A stretch of DNA of 64,000 nt from DASQZK01 sp963809925. GTDB taxonomy: Bacteria > Bacteroidota > Bacteroidia > Bacteroidales > GCA-2748055. The stretch lies in assembly GCA_963809925.1 (NCBI GenBank), contig CAWELH010000003.1, forward strand, positions 598,206 to 662,205, read 5' to 3'. Shown in pieces: positions 55,757 to 64,000 of the stretch. Made by a program: the position numbers and the translations under genes. The notes below the pieces were generated by a model. That model was given only the letters and a program-made list of their open reading frames with translations. It was not told where the DNA came from and made no database searches. Positions within the stretch are counted from its first letter, which is position 1, and every line of letters begins with the position of its first letter.

Positions 55757-56469
55757 AAGCTTTTTAGAAGGCTGAATTTGAAAATTGTCCATATCATTTT
55801 AAAGCCGTCAAGCGTTCGTATCTTTTTTCCTTCACCCTGATTCCTGGGGAAGTAATTCACCGGCACTTCTGTTATGTTGTTTTTCCTGATACGCATGGCC
55901 TTTATGATAATCTCGGCTTCAAAACCAAACCTGTTCTCCCTGAGGTGGAGCTGCTCATAAAGTGAACGGTGGAACAACTTGTATCCGCATGCCATGTCCG
56001 TCAACTTAACATTGATGAGAATGGAAGTAAGCCATGTCATCAGCCGGTTTACGATATACCGGCGGTACGATGACAAAGGCCGTGGTATACCTTGCAGATA
56101 TCGTGAGCCATTCACAAATTGAACATCAAGAGAGTGAAGGGCATTAATCATTACTGGAATATCGGAAGGTACAAGTTCAAGGTCTGCATCCTGGATGATG
56201 ATCAGATCTCCGTCGGAATGTTCGATTCCGTATCGCACCGCAGCGCCTTTCCCGGAATTTTTATCCAGCCGGATCAGTTTGTGATTTCCGGCTTTGTCTT
56301 TGAGATGATTTTCAACCGTTGTATAGGTACTGTCGGTTGAACAATCATCCACAACGATGATATTCACCCTCCCGATCGATTCAGGAAAGGTAACTTCATA
56401 GATCCTGTCCAGGGTCGTTCCAATCAGTTTTTCCTCATTGAAAACGGGTATAATGATATCGAGAGTCAT
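55753..56469 (-). CDS. Glycosyltransferase family 2 (dolichyl-phosphate-mannose synthase-like)
   Basis: A 238-residue cytoplasmic enzyme with IIIPVFNEEKLIGTTLDRI, VDDCSTDSTY, GKGAAVRYGIEHSDGDLIIIQDADLEL (DAD-type metal motif), and later NGSRYLQGIPRP and DMACGYKLFHRSL. Such enzymes put a hexose on undecaprenyl phosphate. The product would be the donor for the following GT-C-like genes, which overlap it by 4 bp. Confidence 0.92.
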   Translation of the reverse strand: MTLDIIIPVFNEEKLIGTTLDRIYEVTFPESIGRVNIIVVDDCSTDSTYTTVENHLKDKAGNHKLIRLDKNSGKGAAVRYGIEHSDGDLIIIQDADLELVPSDIPVMINALHSLDVQFVNGSRYLQGIPRPLSSYRRYIVNRLMTWLTSILINVKLTDMACGYKLFHRSLYEQLHLRENRFGFEAEIIIKAMRIRKNNITEVPVNYFPRNQGEGKKIRTLDGFKMIWTIFKFSLLKSL

Positions 56470-56864
56470 GAATCGATGGTCGCTTTTTAGTGATTTTGTG
56501 AATAAAGATAATGTAACCGGAGAAAATTATGGTTTTAGAAGCCAATAAAATTTCAGTTCGGGAGAAACCCGGAACCTTTCTTTTTACAACGATCCAGTAG
56601 TGATTAATTGGAATTGTCGTGGCACCTTTTCTTTGAAGATCGAAATTAAAACTGGTATCTATCCCGGGATGAAATGTAATCTGCACTTCCCGATTCCCCG
56701 AATGTTTCATTATATTTGTCTGACTGTCCCGGACCTTCTTTTTTCACAGGTGTAAAGGTTGAGGCAGACAAGAAGGGTTTCTGATATACGAAATTGGGGG
56801 ATCGCTAAAAAATAAATTAAGACATAGGATCAGGTATTTGGGGCCGTCAGCAAATTAATGCGTT
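56470..56864. other. Divergent gap between GT2 and GT-C-like genes
   Basis: 395 bp without a gene I can support. A 91-codon open frame on the minus strand (56435-56710) runs into the GT2 start and has no recognisable domain. Promoters for both directions should lie here; I see no strong consensus. Confidence 0.4.
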
Positions 56865-58469
56865 ATGATTTCAACTATTCTTAAAAAGGTTTTTCAGCTT
56901 CGGTACCTGCCCTTCTATGTGATTTTACTTACCGCAATTGTATACACGGCTACCAATTTCGCACACAAAGACTGGAATGAGAAAGGTATGAAAAGCGTGA
57001 TACGATGGGACATCATCTCGTATTACGAATACCTTCCGGCCGCATTCATTCATCATGATCTTACCCTTGACTTTGTTGATGATCCTGGATTTGTAAATGA
57101 TAATAAGTTCTGGTTTGTACATTCGGACAACGGGAATAAAGTTATCCTTACAACTATGGGACTGGCCTTTATGTATTCCCCGTTTTTTTTCATTGCACAT
57201 CTTGTGGCTCCCCTGGTTGGTCAAACGCAGGACGGTTTCAGCCCGATATACCAGTTTTCCCTGGTGTTTAGCAGCCTGTTCTATGTCCTCATCGGTCTTT
57301 TTATAATGAATAACCTGCTTCGTCGATATTTTTCCACTTCGGCTACAGCACTCACAATGTTGCTTATGACCCTGGGGACCAATCTTTATAATTACGGTAC
57401 CTATGATGGGCCGATGTCGCACAGTTATAACGTTGTTCTTATCCTGGCGTTGATATGGTCGGTGATCCGCTGGTACCAAAAACCGACCATACCCACCGCG
57501 ATTTTGACAGGTTTTCTTCTTGGACTGATAACGCTTATCCGGCCTACCAATATTCTTGCTGTCCTGTTACTGTTACTGTGGGGTATCGGGAGTATGCCGG
57601 CTTTGCGTGAAAGGATTATATTCTTATGGAAAAATGGGATAAAAATGGGTATTATGATCCTGGCCTTTCTTGTGCCATGGATCCCGCAGTTCATATACTG
57701 GCACACACTTACAGGTCATCTTTTTTACAATGCGTACCAGAACACCGGTAGTGCATTTTTCTTCGGATCGCCTCATATCACAGATATCCTGTTCAGTTAC
57801 CGTAAAGGTTTGTTTGTGTATGTTCCGGTGATGTTGTTCGCTGTCATCGGACTCATTCCGCTATACCGAAGGTGGCGTCAAATATTCTGGGCGGTTGCGG
57901 TATATTTTGTGGTTATGGTTTACGTACTGGCTTCCTGGTGGGCCTGGTGGTACGGGGGAAGTTTTGGCCCACGTGGCGTCATCGATATTTATGGTGTTAT
58001 GGCTTTTCCACTGGCTGCGATCCTGCATACTTGTTTTGAAAGGAAGCTTGCTTTGCGGATGGGGACGTTAGCGATCTCGGGGATTTTAATATACATGAAT
58101 ATTTTCCAGACCTGGCAATTTCAGCATCAGCTAATCCATTACGTTGGGATGACCAGGCAGGCATACTGGAATAATTTTCTCACAGGAAATCCTAAGACAT
58201 CTTTCTGGAAAAAATTATCGATCCCTGATTTTCCGCTTGCCCGTAAGGGGATATACTATTATTACAATACGGGCGATACCTATGATGCCTTTAAAAAAAT
58301 GTCGCTTGATGAAGCGCGGGATTCAGTTAGGGAAGAGATGCTTGCCAATGGCAGCCTAATGAAAGATATCCGTGATTTTGCACGGCGTAATGATATAACT
58401 GCAGATTCATCACTGGAAATGGTTGTTGACCATGTAGCAGAAATGAAAATTGAAGGTCAGCCATTCTGA
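56865..58469 (+). CDS. Polytopic membrane protein, GT-C-like (paralogue of 54389)
   Basis: A 534-residue protein with about eleven helices. It shares its order of motifs with the gene at 54389: DIISYYEYLPAAFIH, TTMGLAFMYSPFFFIAHL, LIRPTNILAV, then SWWAWWYGGSFGPRGVIDIYG. The extra C-terminal 70 residues are soluble (FKKMSLDEARDSVREEML). It stands alone on the plus strand between two minus-strand operons and overlaps the convergent flippase-like gene by 13 bp. Probable GT-C glycosyltransferase; unproven. Confidence 0.78.
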   Translation: MISTILKKVFQLRYLPFYVILLTAIVYTATNFAHKDWNEKGMKSVIRWDIISYYEYLPAAFIHHDLTLDFVDDPGFVNDNKFWFVHSDNGNKVILTTMGLAFMYSPFFFIAHLVAPLVGQTQDGFSPIYQFSLVFSSLFYVLIGLFIMNNLLRRYFSTSATALTMLLMTLGTNLYNYGTYDGPMSHSYNVVLILALIWSVIRWYQKPTIPTAILTGFLLGLITLIRPTNILAVLLLLLWGIGSMPALRERIIFLWKNGIKMGIMILAFLVPWIPQFIYWHTLTGHLFYNAYQNTGSAFFFGSPHITDILFSYRKGLFVYVPVMLFAVIGLIPLYRRWRQIFWAVAVYFVVMVYVLASWWAWWYGGSFGPRGVIDIYGVMAFPLAAILHTCFERKLALRMGTLAISGILIYMNIFQTWQFQHQLIHYVGMTRQAYWNNFLTGNPKTSFWKKLSIPDFPLARKGIYYYYNTGDTYDAFKKMSLDEARDSVREEMLANGSLMKDIRDFARRNDITADSSLEMVVDHVAEMKIEGQPF

Positions 58470-59443
58470 CCGGTTATGCTTTTCCTCCGGATTTCGGCTA
58501 GTGAAAAATGTTTCCTGAATTTTACAAGGTAAATGATGCCTCCGATAATGATGGAACCCAGGTAGGAAGAAATAAAGTAAGCCGTGGAAACCGTCACGGC
58601 CAGTTCAGGTGCTTTCCCAAGTAATTCCCAGATCTTGATAAATACAAATTCACGTGTGCCGAATCCGGCAATGGTGACCGGTATAAAAGAGAGCATGTTT
58701 GAAATGGAGACAGCACTTACGGATGCCGGGAATGGTACAGGAGAACCAGCAACTGCGGCAAATATCAACGGTATGGAAGCCAGGATCAGGAAGGCAGCCA
58801 GGGTGAGTAAAAAGCAGGGAATGAAAAATCGTATTCTGTTGGTTTTCCATAGTTCCTCAATCATGATCAGTTCTCCTCTGAACTGCGGCCATCTTCCGGT
58901 AAGGTAGATGGCCGGCCTGAAAAATATCGAGGGCCATAGAACCACAACTACCGATCCGGTAAAAAACAGAAATATCACTGCAATCGTCATGAATCCGGTT
59001 TGAAATCCGCTGAAAAAAAATATAATACCGGCTCCCCCCATCAGGCTGAGTACCATCACATCCCAGATACGGTCGAGGAAAACCGTTGAGGTTGACTGGG
59101 AATATGAGACGGGGTATTTCCGGCTAACAAACCATATTTTTGCAAATTCGCCAATACGACCCGGTGTTATAGCACTAAGAAAACCAGATACCAGGAAAAA
59201 GGTCAGTGTGATCCTGTAGGGGATTCTGATCTGAAATGAACGGTTTATAATGTACCAGCGAAGGGTTTTTAAAAGATAAACCACCATCAGCATCACGATG
59301 CCTGCACAAAAACTCCATGCCGGGAAATCCTTCATCAGCAGGAAGAAATGACTCCAGTCCAGCTTTCTTACCACAAGGAAGAGAAGGATGAATCCCAGGC
59401 TGTGAAGCAGCACGAAAAATATTCGCCTTACCTTTTTATTCAT
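58457..59443 (-). CDS. LPG synthase-like/AglD-type flippase-fold membrane protein
   Basis: A 328-residue protein of the UPF0104 family with about eight helices. Family motifs are YLLKTLRWYIINRSFQI, the SGFLSAITPGRIGEFAKIWFVSRKYPVSYSQSTSTVFLDRIWDV segment, and FIPVTIAGFGTREFVFIKIW. Members lie in lipid or glycan pathways and are proposed to flip lipids. No aminoacyl-transferase domain is present. Last gene of the 62334-58457 operon, overlapping the previous gene by 4 bp. Confidence 0.87.
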   Translation of the reverse strand: MNKKVRRIFFVLLHSLGFILLFLVVRKLDWSHFFLLMKDFPAWSFCAGIVMLMVVYLLKTLRWYIINRSFQIRIPYRITLTFFLVSGFLSAITPGRIGEFAKIWFVSRKYPVSYSQSTSTVFLDRIWDVMVLSLMGGAGIIFFFSGFQTGFMTIAVIFLFFTGSVVVVLWPSIFFRPAIYLTGRWPQFRGELIMIEELWKTNRIRFFIPCFLLTLAAFLILASIPLIFAAVAGSPVPFPASVSAVSISNMLSFIPVTIAGFGTREFVFIKIWELLGKAPELAVTVSTAYFISSYLGSIIIGGIIYLVKFRKHFSLAEIRRKSITGQNG

Positions 59444-60768
59444 TGCAGATCCTTCCTCTTAATAGCATGAGTTGATCGTTTCCATACTGTGCGTGCTCTT
59501 TCAAATATCTTTCCCACAAAGGACGGGGACAACTGTTCAACGAACCACCTTGCCGGTCGAGTTCCAAGTACAAAAAGCATGATGCAAATTGTTGCCTCCA
59601 TCAAATAACGTCCAGCGGTGAATCCTTTCAGTGTGTATCCGTAGTCTGGTGTATCCTTTCCGGTCAATTTCCTGAATTTTATCCGGATGAAGCTCCCCCT
59701 TTTTTTGAAGTCGTAGCCATGAGAATGCATGGTAATAGCATCCTCTTCAGGAACTATGGTTAAAGCAAGCCATCCGTCCTGAATCATCTCCGACAGAAGT
59801 TGTTCTCCCTTATGCGATCGGCTGATCACCATCGAAAAGCCTTTGCCCCGCTCCTCATAATCAGGGGCCCAGGCATCTCCTCCGGAAATGTCGGTGAATT
59901 CATTGGTCAGATCGGTGCAGTAGAGGCTGTTTTTTACAATATGAAAGGGGATGAGATAGTTTGCATGAAATTTTTTCAGTTCAAAGGTGTGCCCGGAAGT
60001 CATTTCCACTCTCATATTGCCTGGCCATTCTCCATACCTGAACCAAAGATTGCGGATAGCTGTGTAATCTTTTTCTCCATAGCTTCGTAAGAAACTTCTT
60101 ACCGATGAGAAATACAAGGTGTTGCCATAAAAGGGTCCGAAGATGTATTCGATATTGGCTACGGCCGAATCACCTGCCTTCTGGAGCTTTCGGATTGACT
60201 GCACCTGGCCGGGAAGGCCGGTATATGCAAGCCTCCCTTTGAATGCCTCGCTTTTGGCAAGGATTTCATTTACGGAAGTGATGATGTATTTACTCTGCGC
60301 TGCCTCAAGAATTTCTTGTTTCGAAGTTGCGATGAAGGGTTCTGTTAGCCAGGGTTTTGAATGTGACATCCTGGTAACGATGGCGCCGTCAATTTTCTTT
60401 TTTTCAAGAAGGTAAATAAGGACGGCTGAGATGAGTCCGCCACTTGCTGCATTTCTACGGATCACTTCATCGGTGCAGTAGCCCGTCCGGATGGATTCAT
60501 AGGATCCGAGATAGGTATGAAAATGCGAAGCATTACCATAAAATTGCCGGTTATATTCAGGAAATGAAAAGTATTTGCCCGAGCAGGAGTTAAGAAGCCG
60601 TTCATGTTCTTCATCTGTCAGCTCTTGTTTAAGACGTGGCAGGTACTTCCCTTCCCTGTCGTCAAACGAGATTTTCCCTCCCGATAGTCCGGCACAGGAA
60701 CCGCAACGGTTACATAATTCCGAGCGCATGATGGACAGAAGTTCCCTGTTATGATTTTTCACAGACAT
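59440..60768 (-). CDS. Coenzyme F420 hydrogenase beta subunit (FrhB)-like redox protein
   Basis: About 442 residues. The N-terminus has a shortened cysteine cluster (CNRCGSCAG) lacking the usual fourth Cys-Pro, but another Cys comes at LLNSCSGKYF. The body follows the FrhB family: TGYCTDEVIRRNAASGGLISAVLIYLLEKKKIDGAIVTR, SKYIITSVNEIL, YTGLPGQVQSIRKLQ, FTDISGGDAWAP and VISRSHKGEQLL. FrhB-like proteins of glycan clusters may reduce sugars or act on bound flavin; F420 itself is not expected here. I start at MSVKNHNRE, overlapping the methyltransferase gene by 20 bp. Confidence 0.85.
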   Translation of the reverse strand: MSVKNHNRELLSIMRSELCNRCGSCAGLSGGKISFDDREGKYLPRLKQELTDEEHERLLNSCSGKYFSFPEYNRQFYGNASHFHTYLGSYESIRTGYCTDEVIRRNAASGGLISAVLIYLLEKKKIDGAIVTRMSHSKPWLTEPFIATSKQEILEAAQSKYIITSVNEILAKSEAFKGRLAYTGLPGQVQSIRKLQKAGDSAVANIEYIFGPFYGNTLYFSSVRSFLRSYGEKDYTAIRNLWFRYGEWPGNMRVEMTSGHTFELKKFHANYLIPFHIVKNSLYCTDLTNEFTDISGGDAWAPDYEERGKGFSMVISRSHKGEQLLSEMIQDGWLALTIVPEEDAITMHSHGYDFKKRGSFIRIKFRKLTGKDTPDYGYTLKGFTAGRYLMEATICIMLFVLGTRPARWFVEQLSPSFVGKIFERARTVWKRSTHAIKRKDLQ

Positions 60769-61465
60769 AAAATTGCCGGATTCCGAGTTCTGATATCCAA
60801 GTGTGTTGCAAACGTTCAATGATCCTCTCGCCAACGTCCTGCAATCTGGGCGGACCTACCGGGATTAGTAGCGTGCCTTTATGCAGGATGAGATGCCAGC
60901 CTGTATTAGCGAGTAAAGCCTTGACCCGGCGTGAAGGAGGGAAACGATGAGGACCCTCACCATGTCCACCAAACAGGAAAGTAAAAATCCTGTATGGAAT
61001 TTCTGAGGTTGAAGGCGGACAACTGAGTACCATCCTTGCCCCAGGTTTTGCCACCCTGTTAAGTTCTCTCAGGAATGCTGCCGGATCAGCGGCATGTTCC
61101 AAGGTTTCAAGGCTGACAATACGATCGAATGAATTATCGTCGAAAGGAAGTTCTGAATATGAGGTAAGCTTAACCTGCCTGATACCCGGCCTCAGACGGA
61201 TAGCGACCTCCATGAGCTTCGCGGAGATCTCGGCATTCACAACAGTTAGATTTTTTGCTGCTGCCCTGATATACGTGTCAGCTTCAGCATCCCTGCTTGT
61301 AATGTTAAGAACCTTCATTCCTGCCCGGAGTTCAAGGTGCCTGGTAGTTTCAAGGAACCTCTGGTCATGGGCATGTTTTACGCGATTATTTTCCATCACA
61401 TAAACATCTGCCACACTGTCCCAGTGTGCTTCAACATCGCGGTCCGTCCAGGTGGGTTTTGCCAT
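60749..61465 (-). CDS. Class I SAM-dependent methyltransferase-like protein
   Basis: A 238-residue protein with a Rossmann-type methyltransferase pattern: YSELPFDDNSFDRIVSLETLEHAADPAAFLRELNRVAKPGARMVLSCP is a clear motif-IV/post region. The motif-I Gly loop, usually DxGxGxG, reads VLNITSRDAEAD, so cofactor binding may be weak or altered. It starts 5 bp after the GT2 gene upstream and overlaps the FrhB-like gene. Substrate probably a lipid-linked sugar; this is inference. Confidence 0.8.
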   Translation of the reverse strand: MAKPTWTDRDVEAHWDSVADVYVMENNRVKHAHDQRFLETTRHLELRAGMKVLNITSRDAEADTYIRAAAKNLTVVNAEISAKLMEVAIRLRPGIRQVKLTSYSELPFDDNSFDRIVSLETLEHAADPAAFLRELNRVAKPGARMVLSCPPSTSEIPYRIFTFLFGGHGEGPHRFPPSRRVKALLANTGWHLILHKGTLLIPVGPPRLQDVGERIIERLQHTWISELGIRQFYVCEKS

Positions 61466-61470
61466 GGATG

Positions 61471-62334
61471 TCAGCTTTTTCTACGGTTCATGATGGAGAT
61501 CTGATCGGCAAGAAGGCCGATGAAGAACAGAAACATGCCGAGGATCACGAGAATCACGGCAACGTTTGCAAAACGGTTATAAATGACGTAACCATATATA
61601 CCGAAGGCCATGCCTGCCAGGAAAATGCTAATACTCGCCGGGATAAAGATTTTCAGCGGATTGAAAAGCATAATGATGCGGAAAAGGAGCAGGATGGTTT
61701 TTGTCCCGTCTCTGAAAAATCTCACATTGCTTTTACGGCCGGAGCGTTCCGTGACTTCAATGGGAAAAACGGCGATGTCCAGCCCTTCTTTCAGGAAAGC
61801 AAGGGTTGAGGTCGTTGAGAAAGAAAAGCCGTTAGGCATCATATGGAGCATCTGGACGATGTGTTCACGGCGAAATCCACGCAGCCCGGAATTAAAGTCA
61901 GGTAATTCCTGTTCCACCAGAAACTCTCCTAATTTGCGGATCACCCGTTTACCGAGTCTGCGTCCGGAATCTCCGGATGAACCCTGCGAGCGTTCACCAA
62001 TCACCATGTCGTTGTCTTCCAGAAGTTCATCGATCTTTGAGATATAAGCCGGATCATGCTGGCCATCGCTGTCCATGATAATCACCTTTTTTCCGTGACA
62101 TTTCCTGATACCTGTCTTCAACGCAGCACCATAGCCCTTGTTGACGTTGTGGCGGTAAATCCTGACGGGAAATTCGGAGATCACGTTGAACGTCTCATCA
62201 GTGGAGCCGTCGTCGATAAAGATGATTTCAAACTTTTCATGCATCCGCATGGCAGTCATCTTTTCAAGTGTGGTCCTTATTACAGCTTCTTCATTAAAGG
62301 CAGGAATGACAATGCTCGTTGAGGGTGTGTTCAT
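61471..62334 (-). CDS. Glycosyltransferase family 2 with C-terminal membrane helices
   Basis: A 287-residue enzyme: SIVIPAFNEEAVIRTTLEKM, FIDDGSTDETF, NKGYGAALKTGIR, IIMDSDGQHDP (DSD metal motif), DFNSGLRGFRRE, then two C-terminal helices (IFIPASISIFLAGMAFGIYGYVIY; VILVILGMFLFFIGLLADQI). This is the undecaprenyl-phosphate hexosyltransferase type. First gene of a four-gene minus-strand operon (GT2, methyltransferase-like, FrhB-like, flippase-like). Confidence 0.92.
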   Translation of the reverse strand: MNTPSTSIVIPAFNEEAVIRTTLEKMTAMRMHEKFEIIFIDDGSTDETFNVISEFPVRIYRHNVNKGYGAALKTGIRKCHGKKVIIMDSDGQHDPAYISKIDELLEDNDMVIGERSQGSSGDSGRRLGKRVIRKLGEFLVEQELPDFNSGLRGFRREHIVQMLHMMPNGFSFSTTSTLAFLKEGLDIAVFPIEVTERSGRKSNVRFFRDGTKTILLLFRIIMLFNPLKIFIPASISIFLAGMAFGIYGYVIYNRFANVAVILVILGMFLFFIGLLADQISIMNRRKS

Positions 62335-62480
62335 GGATTAAGGTTCAATGGGATTGAATACAAGACAAAAATAGTATATTTCTGGCTGTAAAGGGAATAA
62401 TTCTGAACAGATACCAATGGTCCTTGAATCCTGAAGCCGAACTTCCAGGTGCATTTCGGCATACCTCGGTAATAGAGTAG

Positions 62481-63370
62481 TTTCAATCACCGGCACCCCA
62501 ACCGCAGATCGGTAACCCAACAATAGCCACGGTTTTGCCCGTGGTGGCCGTGTGCGTTGCACCCCAACCACGAATTGGTAACCCAAAATGCGCCTGAATT
62601 TTACAATAGTTTCAATCACCGGCACCCTAACCGCGGAGCGGTAACCCAACAATAGCCACGGTTTTGCCCGTGGTGGCCGTGTACGTTGCGCCCCAACCAT
62701 GAGTGGTAACCCAAAATGCGCCTGAATTTTACAATAGTTTCAATCACCGGCACCCCCAACCGCGGAGCGGTAACCCAACAATAGCCACGGTTTTGCCCGT
62801 GGCTGGACGTGTGCGTTGCACCCCAACCACGAATTGGTAATCCAAAATGCGCCTGAATTTTACAATTGTTTCAATCACCGACACCCCAACCGCAGATCGG
62901 TAACCCAACAATAGCCACAGTTTTGCCCGTGGTTGGATGTGTACGTTGCACCCGAACCACGAATTGGTAATCCAAAATGCGCCTGAATTTTACAATAGTT
63001 TCAATCACCGGCACCCCCAACCGCGGAGCGGTAACCCAACAATAGCCATGGTTTTGCCCGTGGTTGGATGTGTACGTTGCACCCGAACCACGAATTGGTA
63101 ACTCAAAATGCGCCTGAATTTTACAATAGTTTCAATCACCGGCACCCCCAACCGTGGAGCGGTAACCCAATGATAGCCACGGTTTTGCCCGTGGTGGCCG
63201 TGTGCGTTGCGCCCCAACCATAGAGTGGTAATCCAAAATGCGCCTGAATTTTACAATAGTTTCAATCACCGGCACCCCCAACCGCGGAGCGGTAACCCAA
63301 CAATAGCCACGGTTTTGCCCGTGGTGGCCGTGTGCGTCGGTCCCCAACCACAGCGTGGTTGCCTAATACC
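62481..63370. repeat. Seven tandem ~130-bp hairpin repeats
   Basis: TTTCAATCAC recurs at 62481, 62610, 62738, 62869, 62999, 63130 and 63260 (spacing 128-131). Each unit reads CACCGGCAC, ACCGCGGAGCGGTAACCCA, ATAGCCACGGTTTTGCCCGTGG, a GC-rich link, CCAACCA..TGGTAA, then AAAATGCGCCTGAATTTTACAAT. Two stems stand out: ACCG..CGGT and CCACGG..CCGTGG. Unit differences are point changes (CGGAGCGG versus CAGATCGG). The core matches the 76-bp array at 14082. Open frames within it are artefacts. Confidence 0.93.
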
Positions 63371-63371
63371 G

Positions 63372-63824
63372 TCAGATAAATAAATACCGTTCATCAAATT
63401 CAATTTCATGTTCCTTCAATACACCAATAAATTCCTGTACAAAATCAATTTTCTTATGATGGACCTCCTGATTTTTTACATAATTAACCAGATTCTCCTT
63501 ACAATTGTGATTATACGTAAAGGCTCCATAACCAACCTGCCATCCCGGAAAGTGTGGAAACAAATCCCTTCTTTCTTTCATCATAATATGTGATGCCCTT
63601 TTAACATCACGGACCAGATTGGACAAATCTTCTGAAGGATGCACAGAGGTTATCAAGTGAAGATGATTAAAATAACCTCCTACAATGAAAGGAAAACTCT
63701 TTCTTTTACGAATTACACCTGCAATGTAACCATAGAGAATATCCTTATTCTGTGAATCAATGAATCCCTGGGCTTTTTTACTCCCAAATACGATTTGATA
63801 AATAATATTAGTATAGGTTGACAT
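63372..63824 (-). mobile_element. IS200/IS605-like Y1 transposase, REP-associated type (RAYT)
   Basis: A 150-residue single-strand transposase of the HUH family. The HUH pair is His54-Leu-His56 in YFNHLHLITSVHP, and the catalytic Tyr is likely Tyr115 in LVNYVKNQEVHHKK, with the ending HEIEFDERYLFI typical of Bacteroidota members. Length is full and no frame break is seen, so it may be active. Its stop lies directly next to the last hairpin repeat. No partner TnpB is present. Y1 enzymes cut at hairpins, which fits the repeats. Confidence 0.92.
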
Positions 63825-64000
63825 TTTCGTTTCCTTTTTTTATAATTATTATCGGTCTTCATTTATAAATGTGGAAATAAGGAAAAAATCAGCGTGGTTT
63901 TTTGGATTTTTTTAATCTGAGGAATAATTATAATGCCCTGGTTCAAGATATACGTATTTTGGGAAACCCCTCCGGGGGTTGGTGAACGCATTTCTCCGTA
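63825..64000. other. Region upstream of the transposase to the window edge
   Basis: AT-rich at first (promoter region of the transposase), then near 63965-63980 a short GC-rich inverted repeat AACCCC-TCCG-GGGGTT. It may be one end of a transposable unit, but the window stops too soon to tell. Confidence 0.4.

Noticed and set aside
56435..56710. 91-residue minus-strand gene upstream of the GT2 gene
   Set aside because: It overlaps the well-supported GT2 start, has no recognisable domain and no start signal. A homologue search finding conserved copies would change this.
59440..60768. F420-dependent hydrogenase
   Set aside because: No hydrogenase subunits or F420 synthesis genes are nearby; the neighbours are glycan genes, and the cysteine cluster is incomplete.
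62338..63347. Open reading frames of 70-120 codons inside the ~130-bp repeats
   Set aside because: They repeat the same peptide each unit, have no domain, and exist only because the repeat lacks stops in one frame.
62481..63370. CRISPR array
   Set aside because: The whole ~130-bp unit is conserved, with no unique 30-40-bp spacers, and no cas genes are present.

Overview
The window comes from a chromosome of the phylum Bacteroidota, most likely a free-living member of the class Bacteroidia (Bacteroidales/Marinilabiliales-like) that can respire oxygen. The signs are a SusC/SusD pair with an ECF-sigma/FecR regulator, a type IX secretion C-terminal domain, an alternative complex III (Act) operon, several TAnnTTTG-type -7 promoter elements and few Shine-Dalgarno sequences. 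I cannot name a genus from sequence alone. No rRNA, tRNA, CRISPR array or prophage was seen.

Layout. (1) 1-13,888: a polysaccharide utilisation locus. On the minus strand are an unknown lipoprotein, an ECF sigma factor, a FecR anti-sigma factor, an STN-containing SusC transporter, SusD and a PKD-domain lipoprotein cut by the window edge. On the plus strand are a lipoprotein sulfatase and a GH2-fold enzyme, which together suggest a sulfated glycan as substrate. (2) 13,860-15,660: 1.8 kb without genes, filled with at least five kinds of short repeat. (3) 15,726-20,476: a small secreted protein with four exact 23-residue repeats, a DUF2147 protein, thyA-folA, an AI-2E family membrane protein and a T9SS-type secreted protein. 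(4) 20,640-39,732: a respiratory island with alternative complex III (actA-F), a UbiA-like membrane protein, a BASS transporter, a CPBP membrane protein, a caa3-type oxidase operon with a Sco copper chaperone (minus strand), and a cytochrome bd operon with DUF4492 and a 39-residue CydX-like peptide. (5) 39,812-45,546: pssA, cysE-cysK, a small HAD hydrolase, glutaminyl cyclase and a diacylglycerol-kinase-like enzyme. (6) 45,878-52,853: parA-parB, a DUF5683 protein, an MltD-like murein hydrolase, then an SGNH hydrolase and MBOAT pair that probably O-acetylates an extracellular polymer. (7) 52,941-62,334: two glycan or glycolipid clusters with GT2 enzymes, polytopic GT-C-like proteins, a methyltransferase-like protein, an FrhB-like redox protein and an LPG-synthase/AglD-type membrane protein. 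(8) 62,481-63,824: seven tandem ~130-bp hairpin repeats directly abutting an IS200-like Y1 (REP-associated) transposase.

How it fits together. The Act complex would oxidise menaquinol and pass electrons to the caa3 oxidase, whose subunit II carries its own cytochrome c domain. The bd oxidase is the high-affinity alternative. The best candidates for something undescribed are the repeat/RAYT pair (the hairpin core recurs 48 kb away as a 76-bp array), the 23-residue-repeat secreted protein, the GH2-fold enzyme whose usual acid/base Glu is replaced by His, and the FrhB-like/methyltransferase/flippase-like glycan cluster.
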